64,000 nucleotides of DNA. It comes from Chrysoperla carnea (taxonomy: Eukaryota; Arthropoda; Insecta; Neuroptera; Chrysopidae). The notes under the pieces were generated by a model. That model saw nothing but the letters and a program-made list of their open reading frames with translations, searched no databases and was not told where the DNA came from. Below, one piece after another: positions 36,497-47,065 of this stretch. The stretch is taken from positions 71,886,520 to 71,950,519 of the forward strand of contig NC_058339.1 of the NCBI RefSeq assembly GCF_905475395.1, read 5' to 3'. Positions within the stretch are counted from its first letter, which is position 1. Every line of letters starts with the position of its first letter. The translations under genes and the position numbers were made by a program.

Positions 36497-37285
36497 GTAA
36501 CGCATATATAGGAAATAAAAAGTAAACAAAAATATTTAAAATAATATTTTTTTTTTAAAGATTTTCATATTGGAAATTTACAAAAAGCTGTACAGTTTGT
36601 ATACGAAAAAAAAATGATGGTTGAATTGCAAATATTATTGAAAATGTACAGAATTAAACAAATTGACTGAAAAATGCACAAATAATGATTATTACGATAC
36701 CATTCATTTTTCGCAATACAGATATTTTATTACTTTTCAGTGCAGGAGAGAAAAGGATACAATCTTAGGACACGCTATATTTAAGATTCGATCAAATACA
36801 TAGAAGAAATTATAATTTGTTTCAATTATCTATTTGTTCGATTTCAAAAACAATAGCAAGTAAATAAATTTATTCTCTAATATAGAAAATTAATTTGTTT
36901 ACATCGTTTGAGATGTATCGCATGAATCAATAGTTTACTGTTTTCAAAATAATACAAAAACAATACATTGTCTGTAAGCTAAGCTAACATACAGTATATG
37001 GAATGATATATGTAATATGTATAAAGATAATCAATCAAAATACGTTTCCGCGTGGGTGGTTTACTATTATTCAAAACATTAGGTTCTACGTAATCGTTTT
37101 ATAACAAGAGTTCATGTATTGAAAAATGTTTTTATACTTTTATTTTTTACTTTTTGCAAAACAAATGTGCACTGAAGATTTATATTCGAATTCTATACTT
37201 CATGGTACACTATGGACTTGGAATGTAATAAAAACTCTCTGACTCCTTTCGAACATTAGAAAATTTAACCAAAAATATTAAATGC
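36497..37285. other. Nothing recognised
   Basis: This is AT-rich spacer with no supported feature. Confidence 0.45.
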
Positions 37286-37505
37286 AATAAATGGTGGAAA
37301 CGCATATAAATAACTTATTATAGTACATCGTCATATGTACTATGTATTTATTTGCGCTCCCACCATATTTATCTAGAATTATGGACAGGTATTTGAACAA
37401 TATTGTGATATAATTTATTATTATTCTGGTGTTGTGAATAGGTATTTATTAGAACTATATGCCAGCGCAGTGAGCTCCACTGCCGAGGACTTCAGCCAGT
37501 CAAAA
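37286..37505 (+). repeat. R5 dispersed repeat, copy 1
   Basis: AAATGGTGGAAACGCATATA is followed after about 45 bases by TTGCGCTCCCACCATATTTA, which together can fold into a hairpin. Then come TTGTGAATAGGTATTTATTAG, AACTATATGCCAGCGCAGTG and CTCCACTGCCGAGG. The unit is present inverted at 60909-61098. Confidence 0.7.
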
Positions 37506-37658
37506 TCCGAAGGCCTGTCCAAGAGATAGTAATATAATTTGTGTTTAGCGGGCGGGCTTGCGAGCGGGCTAAGCATAGTATAGCTATTAATGAATTAGAG
37601 CTGCAGGTTAATTACAGATAAAAATGGCTGATCAATAGTTACAATTAAATAAATTGTA

Positions 37659-37687
37659 GGTGAAACAAAGATCACCGGGTCATCTAG
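37659..37687 (+). mobile_element. Helitron-like 3' terminus
   Basis: The stem GGTGA...TCACC around an eight-base loop is followed by GGGTCATCTAG and T. The tail is the same as at 33517 apart from one T, while the hairpin differs, so both probably belong to one Helitron-like family. The preceding sequence (37540-37620) is unusually rich in G+C (GCGGGCGGGCTTGCGAGCGG). Confidence 0.6.
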
Positions 37688-38048
37688 TTTTCAATATATT
37701 TTCATCAAACTTCGCACAAAGAGACTTTTTGTAGAAGGAAAATTTGTTAGTTTTCAAACTAGTTGTTCTTAATAGAATGAGTTGCGAAAATGTACTTTAA
37801 TCCAAGAGCTAACTTTTGGTGAAGTTTTCGAAAAGTAAAGAACATAATTTCATTTTTCATGGAACATAATTTTGTAATAGTACAAGCTAATCCCGAAAAG
37901 TTTTGCAATACATTTGCTCTTTTACTATTGATGAATAAATTTAATCCGAGATCTTTTCCTTTAATGATATTTTATCATTTGTTTCATTTTATAAACATTT
38001 ATCATTTATTTTGTAATGTCATTTCTAATATTCTATTAAAATTTAATT

Positions 38049-38635
38049 TTTATACCATGCATATATGTAATATGCAAGGTATACTAAGTTTAGTCCCAAG
38101 TTTGTAACGCTTAAAAATATTGATGCCACGCATAAAATTTTGCTATAGGTGTTCATAGAATCACCTAATTAGTCCATTTCCAGTTGTCCGTCCGTCCGTC
38201 CGTCCGTCTGTGGACACGATAACTCATAAACGAAAAAAGATATCGAGCTAGATAAAGATATTTTTACAGCGTACTCAGGACGTAAATAGTGAGGTCGAGT
38301 TCGTAAATGAGCATCATAGGTCAATTGGGTCTTGGGTCCGTAGGATCCATCTTGTAAACCGTTAGAGATAGAACAAAAGTTCAAATGTAAAAAATGTTCC
38401 TTATCAAAAAATAAACAACTTTTGTTTGAAACATTTTTTCGTAAACATCACTTTTTACCCGTGAGGTCGTCAATTAGGCGGAAATTTTATAGGATGTACT
38501 ATACTTGAATATCAGTTATGTATGTGTCACATGTATGTACTTATGTGTTATGTGATAAAGAAATCAACACTGACTATGCATGGTATTTCAACAATTAACT
38601 CAGTCAATTGTTTGTTTTCACTTGTTTTATACCTA
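38049..38635 (+). repeat. R1 dispersed repeat, near full-length copy
   Basis: It begins TATACCATGCATATATG and AAGTTTAGTCCCAAGTTTG, has a CCGTCCGTCCGTCCGTCTGT run, and ends GCATGGTATTTCAACAATTA then GTTTGTTTTCACTTGTTTTA. Both near-terminal inverted words are present. Confidence 0.85.
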
Positions 38636-39632
38636 GTATTAAAATTTTTAATATAAAATGGGAAATTTTTTGATATTTTATAGGACTATATTTCAAGGAA
38701 AAATATCAGATATTTAGGAGGGTATGGTATTTTGAAAGTCTAGAATTAATTTGAGATATTCGGCCTATAGATTAAAGAATGTTTATTAATTTATTATAGT
38801 TTTCACATTGGTTATTATATATGTACTTAAAACTTTCTACGTGGCTTCATTATGACGAGAGTTTGGAAAATCTATCATTTAGGAAATTTTAATTGCGTCA
38901 CAAGAATGCAAAAAATAATTAATTGAACAATAAAAACAACATTTTACATACGTAGCTTTCAAGTATGGAAAATATAATGATCAATGAAAACTCCAAAAAA
39001 TACTTATTCTAGTCTATAAGGTTTTAACTGGGACTTATTAATTTGAGGTTTCAGTTTGGATTGTAATAAAGAAAACTAATCCATAAAAACCAAGTTTTTA
39101 TTATACTCCCTTTAATTATTTATTTATTTTTAATTTTTTTTTTGCAATTTTATTTTTCTTCCTTCATCATCGCTACGAGTCTGCCTGCAAAGTTTTAGCT
39201 CGATTGGATAACGGGAAAAGGGTTCAAAATCGATCCAAATTTTTTCCGTCAGGTAAGCAGAGACTACGAGTTAAAATAAAGGGAGTAACAATAAGTTATC
39301 ATATATCTTATTTTCTTTTTCTCATTTTTAAGTTAATCGAAAAATGATATTTGGTATAGCCCATCCCTCTCCCTCCAAGGATCTCGATTTTTTTCCTACT
39401 CAGTCTCGATCAATGCTCAACCATCACAGCATATAGAATTAAATAAAAGTTTATGTGTATAAGTATTATAAAATTTTATTTTTTATAGTTTTCTTCTACG
39501 ATCGATAAATATTACATAAATTAATTTTTAAAATGAATCATAAAAATGTTTATGAAACAAGCTTTAATTCATAATCACATTAGGCTAGTCGTAATAATTT
39601 TAAATATACAAAATTTACATTTACTGCAGAGT
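38636..39632. other. Nothing firm
   Basis: This is AT-rich. A segment near 38815-38870 weakly resembles the arm of the 19706 foldback element, and 39185-39215 (GCAAAGTTTTAGCTCGATTG) resembles decayed repeat sequence. Confidence 0.4.
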
Positions 39633-39720
39633 AAATAATTATTGACGTGAAAACTTTTTTTAGGCACGTTGAGCACTTTTTTGGGTGAAGAACAGTCTTG
39701 GAACTCGCGTCGTTGTCACG
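39633..39720 (-). repeat. R6 dispersed repeat, copy 1
   Basis: Read on the - strand: GACGCGAGTTCCAAGACT, CACCCAAAAAAGTGCTCAAC, GTGCCTAAAAAAAGTTTT. The same order occurs on the + strand at 61245-61312. It directly adjoins the 5S-like segment, which is not repeated there. Confidence 0.65.
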
Positions 39721-39726
39721 CGTCAC

Positions 39727-39818
39727 GCTCCATACATACATATTGAAAACATCACAGTTAAGCAACATTGAGCACGCTTAGTTCTAGGATGGGTGACCAC
39801 TTGAAAACACTGTTTTTT
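39727..39818 (+). ncRNA. 5S rRNA-like segment, deleted (pseudogene or 5S-derived SINE part)
   Basis: The 3' half is clearly 5S rRNA: GTTAAGCAACATTGAGCACG, TTAGTTCTAGGATGGGTGAC, then CACTTGAAAACAC and a T6 run that would stop RNA polymerase III. The 5' part CCATACATACATATTGAAAA resembles the 5S start but lacks about 17 bases of the following loop region, and helix-closing G/C bases are substituted. It is therefore probably not a working 5S gene. The internal control (C-box-like) region is largely kept. It may be an isolated pseudogene or the head of a 5S-derived SINE. Confidence 0.7.
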
Positions 39819-40723
39819 ATACACACGTTAATCATTTCAATTTACAAATTATGAAATTTTAATTATTCATACTATAATTAATTAAAAAATCTAAAAAAAA
39901 AAACACTGTTATTTCAAAGTTAAGTTTTCACTTTCCGTCGACAGTCCTCATGACCGACCATCTTTTTTTTTAGAAATACAGGCTCAATAAAATATGTGAC
40001 CTGATTTTTTTCATTTAAGTTGGTTTGGATACTGTTGAGAGAAATAAAGCACGGAAATTCCTGTAATTTAATATTATTTTGCATCGTTTAGTTTAGAATT
40101 TTAAATGCACAGTTCCCACAACTTTGTATTGGTACCATTTAGGAAACATGACTTTAATTAAAAATAAACAAGGAAATCAGATTTTATAATTAATTAATTT
40201 AAAATATTGTAATATAATTAATTTAAAATATTTTATGAAATTGGATCCATTTATTTTGGTGCTATGGAACGTCCTTGAGATGTGCATCCTATACAATGAT
40301 AATATATGATAGTAAAAAAGAAGGATATATTTTATATGTTGTAGATATAAAATGTTCTTTACATACCTTCAAGTTATTTTTTTGTAATTTTACATTTTGA
40401 ATTATTAATTACAGTATATATCTTTTGAAAATTGCTTTTTGTAGGTAGTTTTGGAATTAATGAAAATTCAAGTTTTATCAAAAGTATTATTTATTTTAAC
40501 ATATATCTTATTTTCTTTTTTCAAATTTAAGCAAAGAAGCATGAACAGGGTATTGCAAAATACCTATATGCACTGGATAGAAATTTATCAAAAACTAAAA
40601 AATTTAATTTTTTATTTATTAATAAAATGATATACATTTTTTAAGAAAATCTTAAAAAGTTTTTGCTAAGCACTGCCCTTTTGATTTACAGTTTTTTGGT
40701 CTTTTAAAAATTTAGAATAAAAT
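39819..40723. other. Nothing recognised
   Basis: This is AT-rich spacer or intron. Confidence 0.45.
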
Positions 40724-40930
40724 GAATTATTTAAAAAATCAAAAACTCGATTGCGTTAAATAAAATCTGAAAAGAAAGATACAAGTCGAGAAGTTTACAT
40801 AGCGATTTGATCAGGTCTAGATTTTAATGGACCCCTGCTGCCTAAGTCGCTATGTTAACTACTGGACTTGTTTATTTCTTTTCAGATTTTATTTAACGAA
40901 GTCGGGTTTTAGATTTTTTAAATTATTTAT
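40724..40930. repeat. Foldback element, about 207 bp
   Basis: The arms are about 85 bases: GAATTATTTAAAAAATC, GTTAAATAAAATCTGAAAAG and ACATAGCGATTTGAT on the left, with the inverted matches GATTTTTTAAATTATTTA, CTTTTCAGATTTTATTTAAC and AAGTCGCTATGT on the right. The loop is about 35 bases. Confidence 0.85.
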
Positions 40931-41351
40931 ATTATTTTAAACTTTTTAGTGTCGCGCCACTAAAAATATCCTCTTATTATCTATCCCACATTAAAACTTT
41001 TTAAATCGATTTATTATTTCTAATTAAATTTAAACATAACTTATAAATATTTTTGCAATCCCTTTTTAATTTCCCTATTTTGATATCCTATTCGATAGGT
41101 TTGAATAAAGTTTTTTTAATTGGCCTAAAATATACATACATAAATACATACATATACACAAGATAAACGTGAAAAACATAACCGGTTTTTGACGATCGGG
41201 TAAAAATTAATTACTATTTCAAAATATTTTTTTGATAATCCTTAAAAACAACTTTCCTTTACAAATTAAAGCAAATCTTTTGAGCAAATTATATTAAGAA
41301 ACCCTATAATTTTCATAAATAATTTACATAACTTTATGGTTACATTAAGAC
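40931..41351. other. Nothing recognised
   Basis: This is AT-rich, with a CATACATACATAAATACATA-type simple stretch near 41133. Confidence 0.45.
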
Positions 41352-41500
41352 AGTTGCCTTTTCCTTAAAAATTTCGTTAAAATGGAGCCACTTTCATTCT
41401 GTTTCTTTGTAAGAATTTTGTGCATTTACGTTCAGTACGTGATACTGAACTTATTTAAATAAAAAAATAATTTCTGTAATTTAGTGCATTATGGACAAGA
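41352..41500 (-). repeat. R4 dispersed repeat, copy 3 (inverted)
   Basis: On the - strand it reads AAATTACAGAAATTATTTTT, AAATAAGTTCAGTATCACGT, AAAATTCTTACAAAGAAACA and TGGCTCCATTTTAACG, in the same order as 28950 and 29326. Confidence 0.6.
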
Positions 41501-41569
41501 GTAACGACCTTCTATGTTACTTGTATTAATAAAAATTAAAAGTTTTCAACTAAAAAACGACCCTCGGCC

Positions 41570-41830
41570 CAGTTTTAGCAATCAGTCGATGATGTTCGTA
41601 CCGTTGAGCAAGTTGAGATAAACGTAGAAGACATTATATTGTTTCAGAACGCAACCAAGTGAATCTCTCTGGATGAAAGTAACTTGCCAGACGATAGTTG
41701 CTAGACGAATCTCTTAGCTACGATGATGAATAGATGCCAGTGAAAGATGTGGCTTTTAATGAATCGTCACATGTTAGAAAGACTACCACAATCAGACTGC
41801 CTCATGCCCTGTGACTTTAAGTATTTTCAT
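41570..41830. other. G+C-richer block of unknown origin
   Basis: About 260 bases stand out by composition. One + frame reads DDVRTVEQVEINVEDIILFQ and then NATK before a stop, with further open pieces in the same frame (ISLDESNLPDDSC). It could be a decayed transposon ORF or an old exon. No splice sites of quality were seen. Confidence 0.3.
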
Positions 41831-41978
41831 GAAATAAAAAAAGTATGCTTTCTTTATTAAATTCTTTTTATGAAGAAAATTTAATTTAAAGTCTTTTTGT
41901 TATGGAAAACTTTGTATAGAATTTTCCAAACATAAATTTTTAACCATACATTTTCGATTGAAATAATATAATTTATAG

Positions 41979-42097
41979 GCTTCAATCAAGACGATATTAG
42001 TGTTGAACTTTTCCTTGCTCACAATTTCTCAACCGGTCTTGATCTACAATCCATTTCAAAGGACTTATGGCACGCACTGTATAACACATATATATAG
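41979..42097 (+). CDS. Unidentified gene, candidate last exon C
   Basis: After an AATTTATAG acceptor, one frame is open for 38 codons and ends in TAG: FNQDDISVELFLAHNFSTGL, then DLQSISKDLWHALYNTYI. It looks like real protein, with balanced amino acids and codons. It needs one base from the previous exon, exactly what exon B at 24836-24893 leaves, so A, B and C may form one tail with a 17-kb intron. AATAAA at 42671-42676 could end it. The family is not recognised and the joining is inferred from phase and strand only. Confidence 0.4.
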
Positions 42098-42984
42098 AAG
42101 CGTCGCGGCGGACCTATTAGAGTGGGGGCATATTCACATACATACTCTAACTTCGACGCTTGGTATATTTCTTATATTCGCATATACATATACATATTAT
42201 AAGACGCATATTTCAAACATTCACATTTTATTTATCCTGTTGGTTGGACAATTACTATTATTATTATTATTATTATCATTATGAAATTCTATCCTTAACA
42301 TTCGATGGGGATAATTGTTTGTTGTAATTAGTGTAACGTGCGACGTCCGTTAGTGCTGTTGTATAAAATATATTTTACACTTTTGAAACTTTGTTTACAT
42401 TTGGTTGTTTGTAAACATTGTTCATGGTTTTCTTGTTGTTGTTTGACTGTGAGCACAACTAAGCGTATTTCTGTTCATCTTTCGAACTTCGAATTATTTT
42501 ATTATACAAGATGTATGAAGGTAAGAATTATTTTGATTTTTCCATGTAAAAACATATTTCAGAAATTCTCTTGGATTTTTAGAAATATAAAAAAAAATTG
42601 CAGAATAAAATTGTAGAGATGTATAAACAGTGCCTTTCTTAATAATTTTAGTGTTGAAAATTTCTTTCGAAATAAATTTAGTGTTCATTAATTTAAACTT
42701 TCAAATTAATATGCTTTTTCGACACCAACGTTTTCGATTTGATCGGTAAACTTTGAACCTCGTGCTTAATTTTTATGAAAATTATGCGCTTTATACAAAA
42801 TTTCCCATCAATTAGCTAATCCAATTTTTAATAACTAACTACACAAAAACTATCAAAATAATTTAATTCTATGAATTCTATTCCGAAAAAGGAAAAAATT
42901 GTGCAATTTTGGTGAAATAGATACTCTTTTATGGATTTTCTTATTTTGCCAAAAAGTCTAAATACAAATAAATTGAAATATTTC
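42098..42984. other. Possible 3' UTR and spacer, with a trinucleotide repeat
   Basis: It holds a (TTA)n microsatellite at 42255-42282. A stretch at 42310-42520 is less AT-rich and ends ACAAGATGTATGAAG|GTAAGA, which could be a first exon with a short coding start (Met-Tyr-Glu). Confidence 0.35.
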
Positions 42985-43361
42985 CAGGCGCGGTTCTAGA
43001 ATTTTTTTTTCGGAGGGGGTAACAAGATAAAAAAATATCAAAAATAACAAAAATAACCAAATAAACAAAGCAAACCGAATTTTTTGAATGAATTAAATAA
43101 TAAAAAAGTCATTATTGTGTAAGAAAATGAGTGAATTTGATTGATTCAATCATTTTTAAATTCTAATTTTTCCAGTGCAAAAAAGTGAGTTAATTTTGGT
43201 CGCTTGGTTTCTGTTTTTTTAGCTTGCAAAAAGTAGGTTTTGTTCGTTTGGTTTTTTTTGTTTTTGAGTTTTTAAAAAATTGGTTTAGTTTTATTTTTTG
43301 AAATGCGGGCTGTTTTGGGGGGTCATGACCCCTGTGACCTCCCCCCTTGAATCCGCGCCTG
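42985..43361. mobile_element. hAT-type MITE, 377 bp, with perfect 8-bp target duplication
   Basis: AATATTTC directly precedes (42977-42984) and follows (43362-43369) the element. Its ends are CAGGCGCGGTTCTAGAA and, inverted, CAGGCGCGGATTCAAGG, followed by G-rich tracts on both sides (CGGAGGGGGTAAC; GGGGGGAGGTCAC on the inverted right end). An 8-bp duplication with CA-start inverted ends is typical of hAT. It encodes no transposase. Confidence 0.93.
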
Positions 43362-44452
43362 AATATTTCAAGAACCATGTTATTAAAAATTAATAAAATA
43401 ACATGCTAACCATTTCATGAAAAACCTAAAATTATAACAAGGCGGCTATAAGATCTTCGTAATTAATAGATATTTTAAGTCAGTTCCCATTAAAAAAAGT
43501 TTCAAAAATATTACTTATTTAAGAACAAGCGTCTTGTTTCTAGCTAGTAGCCATCGATTTTTTTTTTGGTTTATTTAATATATTTACCAAACATTGAATT
43601 TTATTTTCGTATTTACACAGTACAGTAGGAATTATCAAAACATTGAAACAAGAGGCTTTGTAACGTTTTGGTCCATTTCCAAAATGTATGTTATAAAATA
43701 TTATAGATTTTTAAGAAGAATCAAGTTTATTGTCATTACTATCGTAAGCTTTTAGTCCATGTATTAGTTTGCATCACTACAAATTTCACTGGATAAATTT
43801 TCCACTTATACCATAAAGAGTTATAAAAAAGCTGGTGTATTTAGTGGAAAATTTGCGAAATAATCCAATAATGAATGATACAATTTGGCAACATTTTCAA
43901 GAACTTTTGTTTGAAACTTTATTTTACTATTCGATATAGTTATAGAGTTTAAAACATGACCCTGGAAAAAAGTTTGTTCTATTTTACAACTACTTTATTC
44001 AATGCTACTTTTTATTTCAATGCTACTTTTTGTTTTGTGTTACTTTTCTATAATCTAAATTCAAAATAAGTACAATAATGTTTTTAGTTTTCCTGGAAAT
44101 CAAAAATTTAAATTTTCCAAATTTAAAAAGCATAATATTATTTTCAAGTTCAATAATACTAAACAAATTCAATAAATACAAACCATATGGTATAAATTTC
44201 ATTAAAAGAACTCGATTCAAACAATAATAATAATAATAATATCTATAATATAGAATAGATACACTTCTGAAAAGTTTTTTATTTTCAAGGACAATGTGTT
44301 ATTTTCCTTTTTATATGTTTTACTATATAAGTGTATAGAAGACCAGATATTATGTAGATGTATTATATTTAAATAGAAAGAACTTTTAAAGTAGATAGAG
44401 CTTTCTAAAAGTTTTCATATATACATAGATAGCTTTTAAAAGTAAATATTTA
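43362..44452. other. Nothing recognised; short microsatellite
   Basis: This is AT-rich. An (ATA)n run is at 44222-44240. Confidence 0.45.
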
Positions 44453-44850
44453 ACCGACTTCAAACAAAAAAAAAGAGGAGTTTATCAATTCGACTGTATT
44501 TTTGTTTATGTATGTTATCTCAGAACTTTCGACTGGGTGAACCGATTTTGATGTTTCTTAGAAACAATAGATCTTTGAAGCTGGTTGTATATCGTGTCAA
44601 TATTTGATCTTAATCGATGCACACTTTTTTTAGTTTTTGAAGCATATCCCTTTCAACCCCTATTTCAACCCCTTACTCTACTATAATATGGATGTATTAT
44701 ACATAAAAACCTTCCTCTTGAATCACTCTATCTATTAAAAAAAATCGCATCAAAATCCGTTGCGTAGTTTCAAAGATTTAAGCATACAAAGGGACATAGG
44801 GACAAAGGGACATAGGGACAGAGAAAGCGACTTTGTTTTATACTATGTAT
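44453..44850 (+). repeat. R2 dispersed repeat, copy 2 with a different tail
   Basis: It starts AACCGACTTCAAACAAAAAA, then GTTTATCAATTCGACTGTAT, CTCAGAACTTTCGACTGGGT and GAACCGATTTTGATG. From about 44580 it departs from copy 1 and ends in a tail with CATCAAAATCCGTTGCGTAG and several GGGACATAGGGACA words, typical of the tails of insect retroelements or Helitron-like repeats. Confidence 0.65.
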
Positions 44851-44922
44851 TGATATAATGTAGTTGATAAAGATGCTCCTATGTGTTAAAGAAAGTTTAA
44901 GTACCATGGCGTCAGTTTGGCA

Positions 44923-45266
44923 CGGTACAGGTGAGTACAGGTGAGAATACGAAGGTCACACCCTTTGATGTCTTACCCCTACACCAGCAAATATGTACGG
45001 CGTTGCTGGATACTAACACTGCATAAGTATTCGAAGCGAATAAAATATAAGTCGTACAGAAAGAAATCACGTAGCACTTTGGAAATTGGCGGGAGATGCA
45101 TGAAAAATTATTTATTACCGGATTTATTTCTGTACGGCATTCATGTAATTCGCTTCGAATACTTAAGCAGAGTTTGTATCCAGGAACGCCGTACATATTT
45201 GCTGGTATAGGGGTGAGACACCAAGGGAGATGACCTTCATATTCTCACCTGCATTCACCTGTTCAC
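44923..45266. repeat. Foldback element, about 344 bp with arms of about 147 bp
   Basis: The arms are inverted copies with a loop of about 50 bases. Pairs include CAGGTGAGAATACGAAGGTC / GACCTTCATATTCTCACCTG, CCAGCAAATATGTACGGCGT / ACGCCGTACATATTTGCTGG and AAGTATTCGAAGCGAAT / ATTCGCTTCGAATACTT. Open frames on both strands here (44912-45196 and 44941-45210) are by-products of the palindrome. Confidence 0.9.
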
Positions 45267-46569
45267 TTTTACATATAGGAACATCGTTTTCACCATGATT
45301 CTCGGGAGGGGGTAATTTCACCCGAAAAGTTTTAGCATGGATTTGTAGTCCATGTCAGCATAAATGACGTAAAATAAAAAGAAAATTCCATTTTGTTACC
45401 ATGTATAAAAATTATCCGAATAGACTTGAAAATTTTCATAGTAAGCTAGAGATCGATTAAAATGGTAGGTACACTCGGTATTTATTTATTTTTTCTCCAT
45501 CTTTAAATCGAATAGTGATTTATATGTAATAGTTTAGGGAGTGGATGAACATGTTTTCAAGAAAAAATAAAATAATTTAACCACATATTTTATTAAACTG
45601 TCAAAAAGTTTTTTACGAAAAAAAAAACGCAACTATAAATCATCATATGTATAAGTAATTTAAATGTGTTTCCTCTAAAGGAGAAAATTTTGTGGGTGTA
45701 ATCTTTCAATTATGAGAAGAAAGTGGAAAATTGTTTTGTCGGGGAAAAAAGATTAGTTATTCTTTCAATTTTTCGTTTAAAAACTTTGTAAAACTTTTGA
45801 TGAAAATTTAAACTTTCGAAAAAATATCTTAGTACTTAGTAGAAGCAAATATGAAAAAAATCATTATTTTTTTCGAGTAAGTACAAAGATTTCAGTAGAG
45901 CAAAGAATCAGATTAAATAGTTGAACCTCAAATCCGTGTCTACTTCACCACCATATATTCGTTATCCGTTGTTGGAAAAATCACTAGTGATGCCAAGCAG
46001 TCTGTAGGGATTTTTCACTATTGGCAGCTATAAGCAAGGTTAAATCTTAAAAAAAGGGATCTATGGAATGACTAAGCTATTAACAGAGAGGGTTCTCTTA
46101 TATATATATCTTATATTAGACAGTTCACTTTTGAACAATATTGTTGTAAATTACTATGGTTTCATAATATCCATCTATTTATTCAATGCCTGCTGAAACT
46201 CAGTTGATTATCGTAGTAGTATTTTAAGACAACTGTTGACGCATGGTAAAATGAATTTTCTCAGATCGAGTACCAACATTTTGCACATAGCAAAATATTT
46301 TTCTAAAATTTAAACTTTTAAATTTCCCAGAAAGGATAAAAAAAATACTTTCTACGTTAAGGGAACATTAAACACCTACGTAATGACGTAATTTTTTTTT
46401 AATCTGACAAATATATTAACAAAATTAAGGTTCAACAACATTCTTGGTTGAATAATAATTAAGTACCATAATTTGATTAAACGTAAGCAAAAAAATTTAC
46501 ATAATTCTTTATACCAAGCAAAATATTTTTACATAAATATATTTATTTTCACTAATAAATTTTCTTCAG
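45267..46569. other. Nothing firm, probably intron
   Basis: This is AT-rich. A less AT-rich patch at 45935-46045 has no usable frame. Confidence 0.4.
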
Positions 46570-46641
46570 GCTACAGAGTGTGAAAAGTTTCTTTGCCAAT
46601 TAAATTTTGAATCGAAAAAAGTTGGAAACGATATATCAGAC
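46570..46641 (+). CDS. Unidentified gene, internal exon D
   Basis: A strong acceptor (pyrimidine-rich, TTTTCTTCAG) and a strong donor (GAC|GTGAGT) bound 72 bases. Only one frame is open: ATECEKFLCQLNFESKKVGN, then DISD, phase 0 on both sides. The other two frames contain stops. It cannot follow exon B or C directly because the phase differs, so it belongs to another gene or needs an unseen exon between. The peptide is not recognised. Confidence 0.5.
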
Positions 46642-46947
46642 GTGAGTCCTTTTTACTTGCATTTTGGAGAATAAAGTTTGATAATACAAAAAAGGGATTT
46701 TTTTCATGTTACGTTTTATTTTGCGAATGTAGATATATGTGAATAGAAATTCAAATTTATTGTTGTTGGAACGGTTAAGAAATAATTTCTCACGTGCATC
46801 TTACTTTTAAGCTTTTTGGGCACTTACAAATTTGCCATTTCTTACGTATAATTTAGTGAATAATTTTGTTTTAACCTTTACTGAAATGAAACTATTTTTT
46901 AGATTTCTTTTTACTAACACAACGTTTATATATGGTGGTATAAAATG
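46642..46947. other. Nothing recognised, probably intron
   Basis: This is AT-rich and follows the exon D donor. Confidence 0.45.
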
Positions 46948-47065
46948 ACACCGACTTCAAAAATAACAATAATTTTAACTACATTATATTATCGTTATTT
47001 TTTTACTTTTAAGTGCATATTAATTTGTTTTGGAAAAGTTTTTCTTTTAAAGTCGGTTTTTTGTC
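46948..47065 (+). repeat. R2 dispersed repeat fragment (empty site for the pogo-like MITE)
   Basis: ACACCGACTTCAAAAATAAC, AATTTTAACTACATTATATT and ATCGTTATTTTTTTACTTTT match 26754-26794 joined to 27119-27160. It carries the uninterrupted target where the 322-bp MITE sits in the other copy. It ends TTTTAAAGTCGGTTTTTTG. Confidence 0.8.

Noticed and set aside
42000..42284. 94-codon frame starting at GTG
   Set aside because: It is read in another frame than candidate exon C and ends in leucines from the TTA microsatellite.
44912..45210. Two overlapping frames on opposite strands
   Set aside because: Both arise because the segment is a palindrome.
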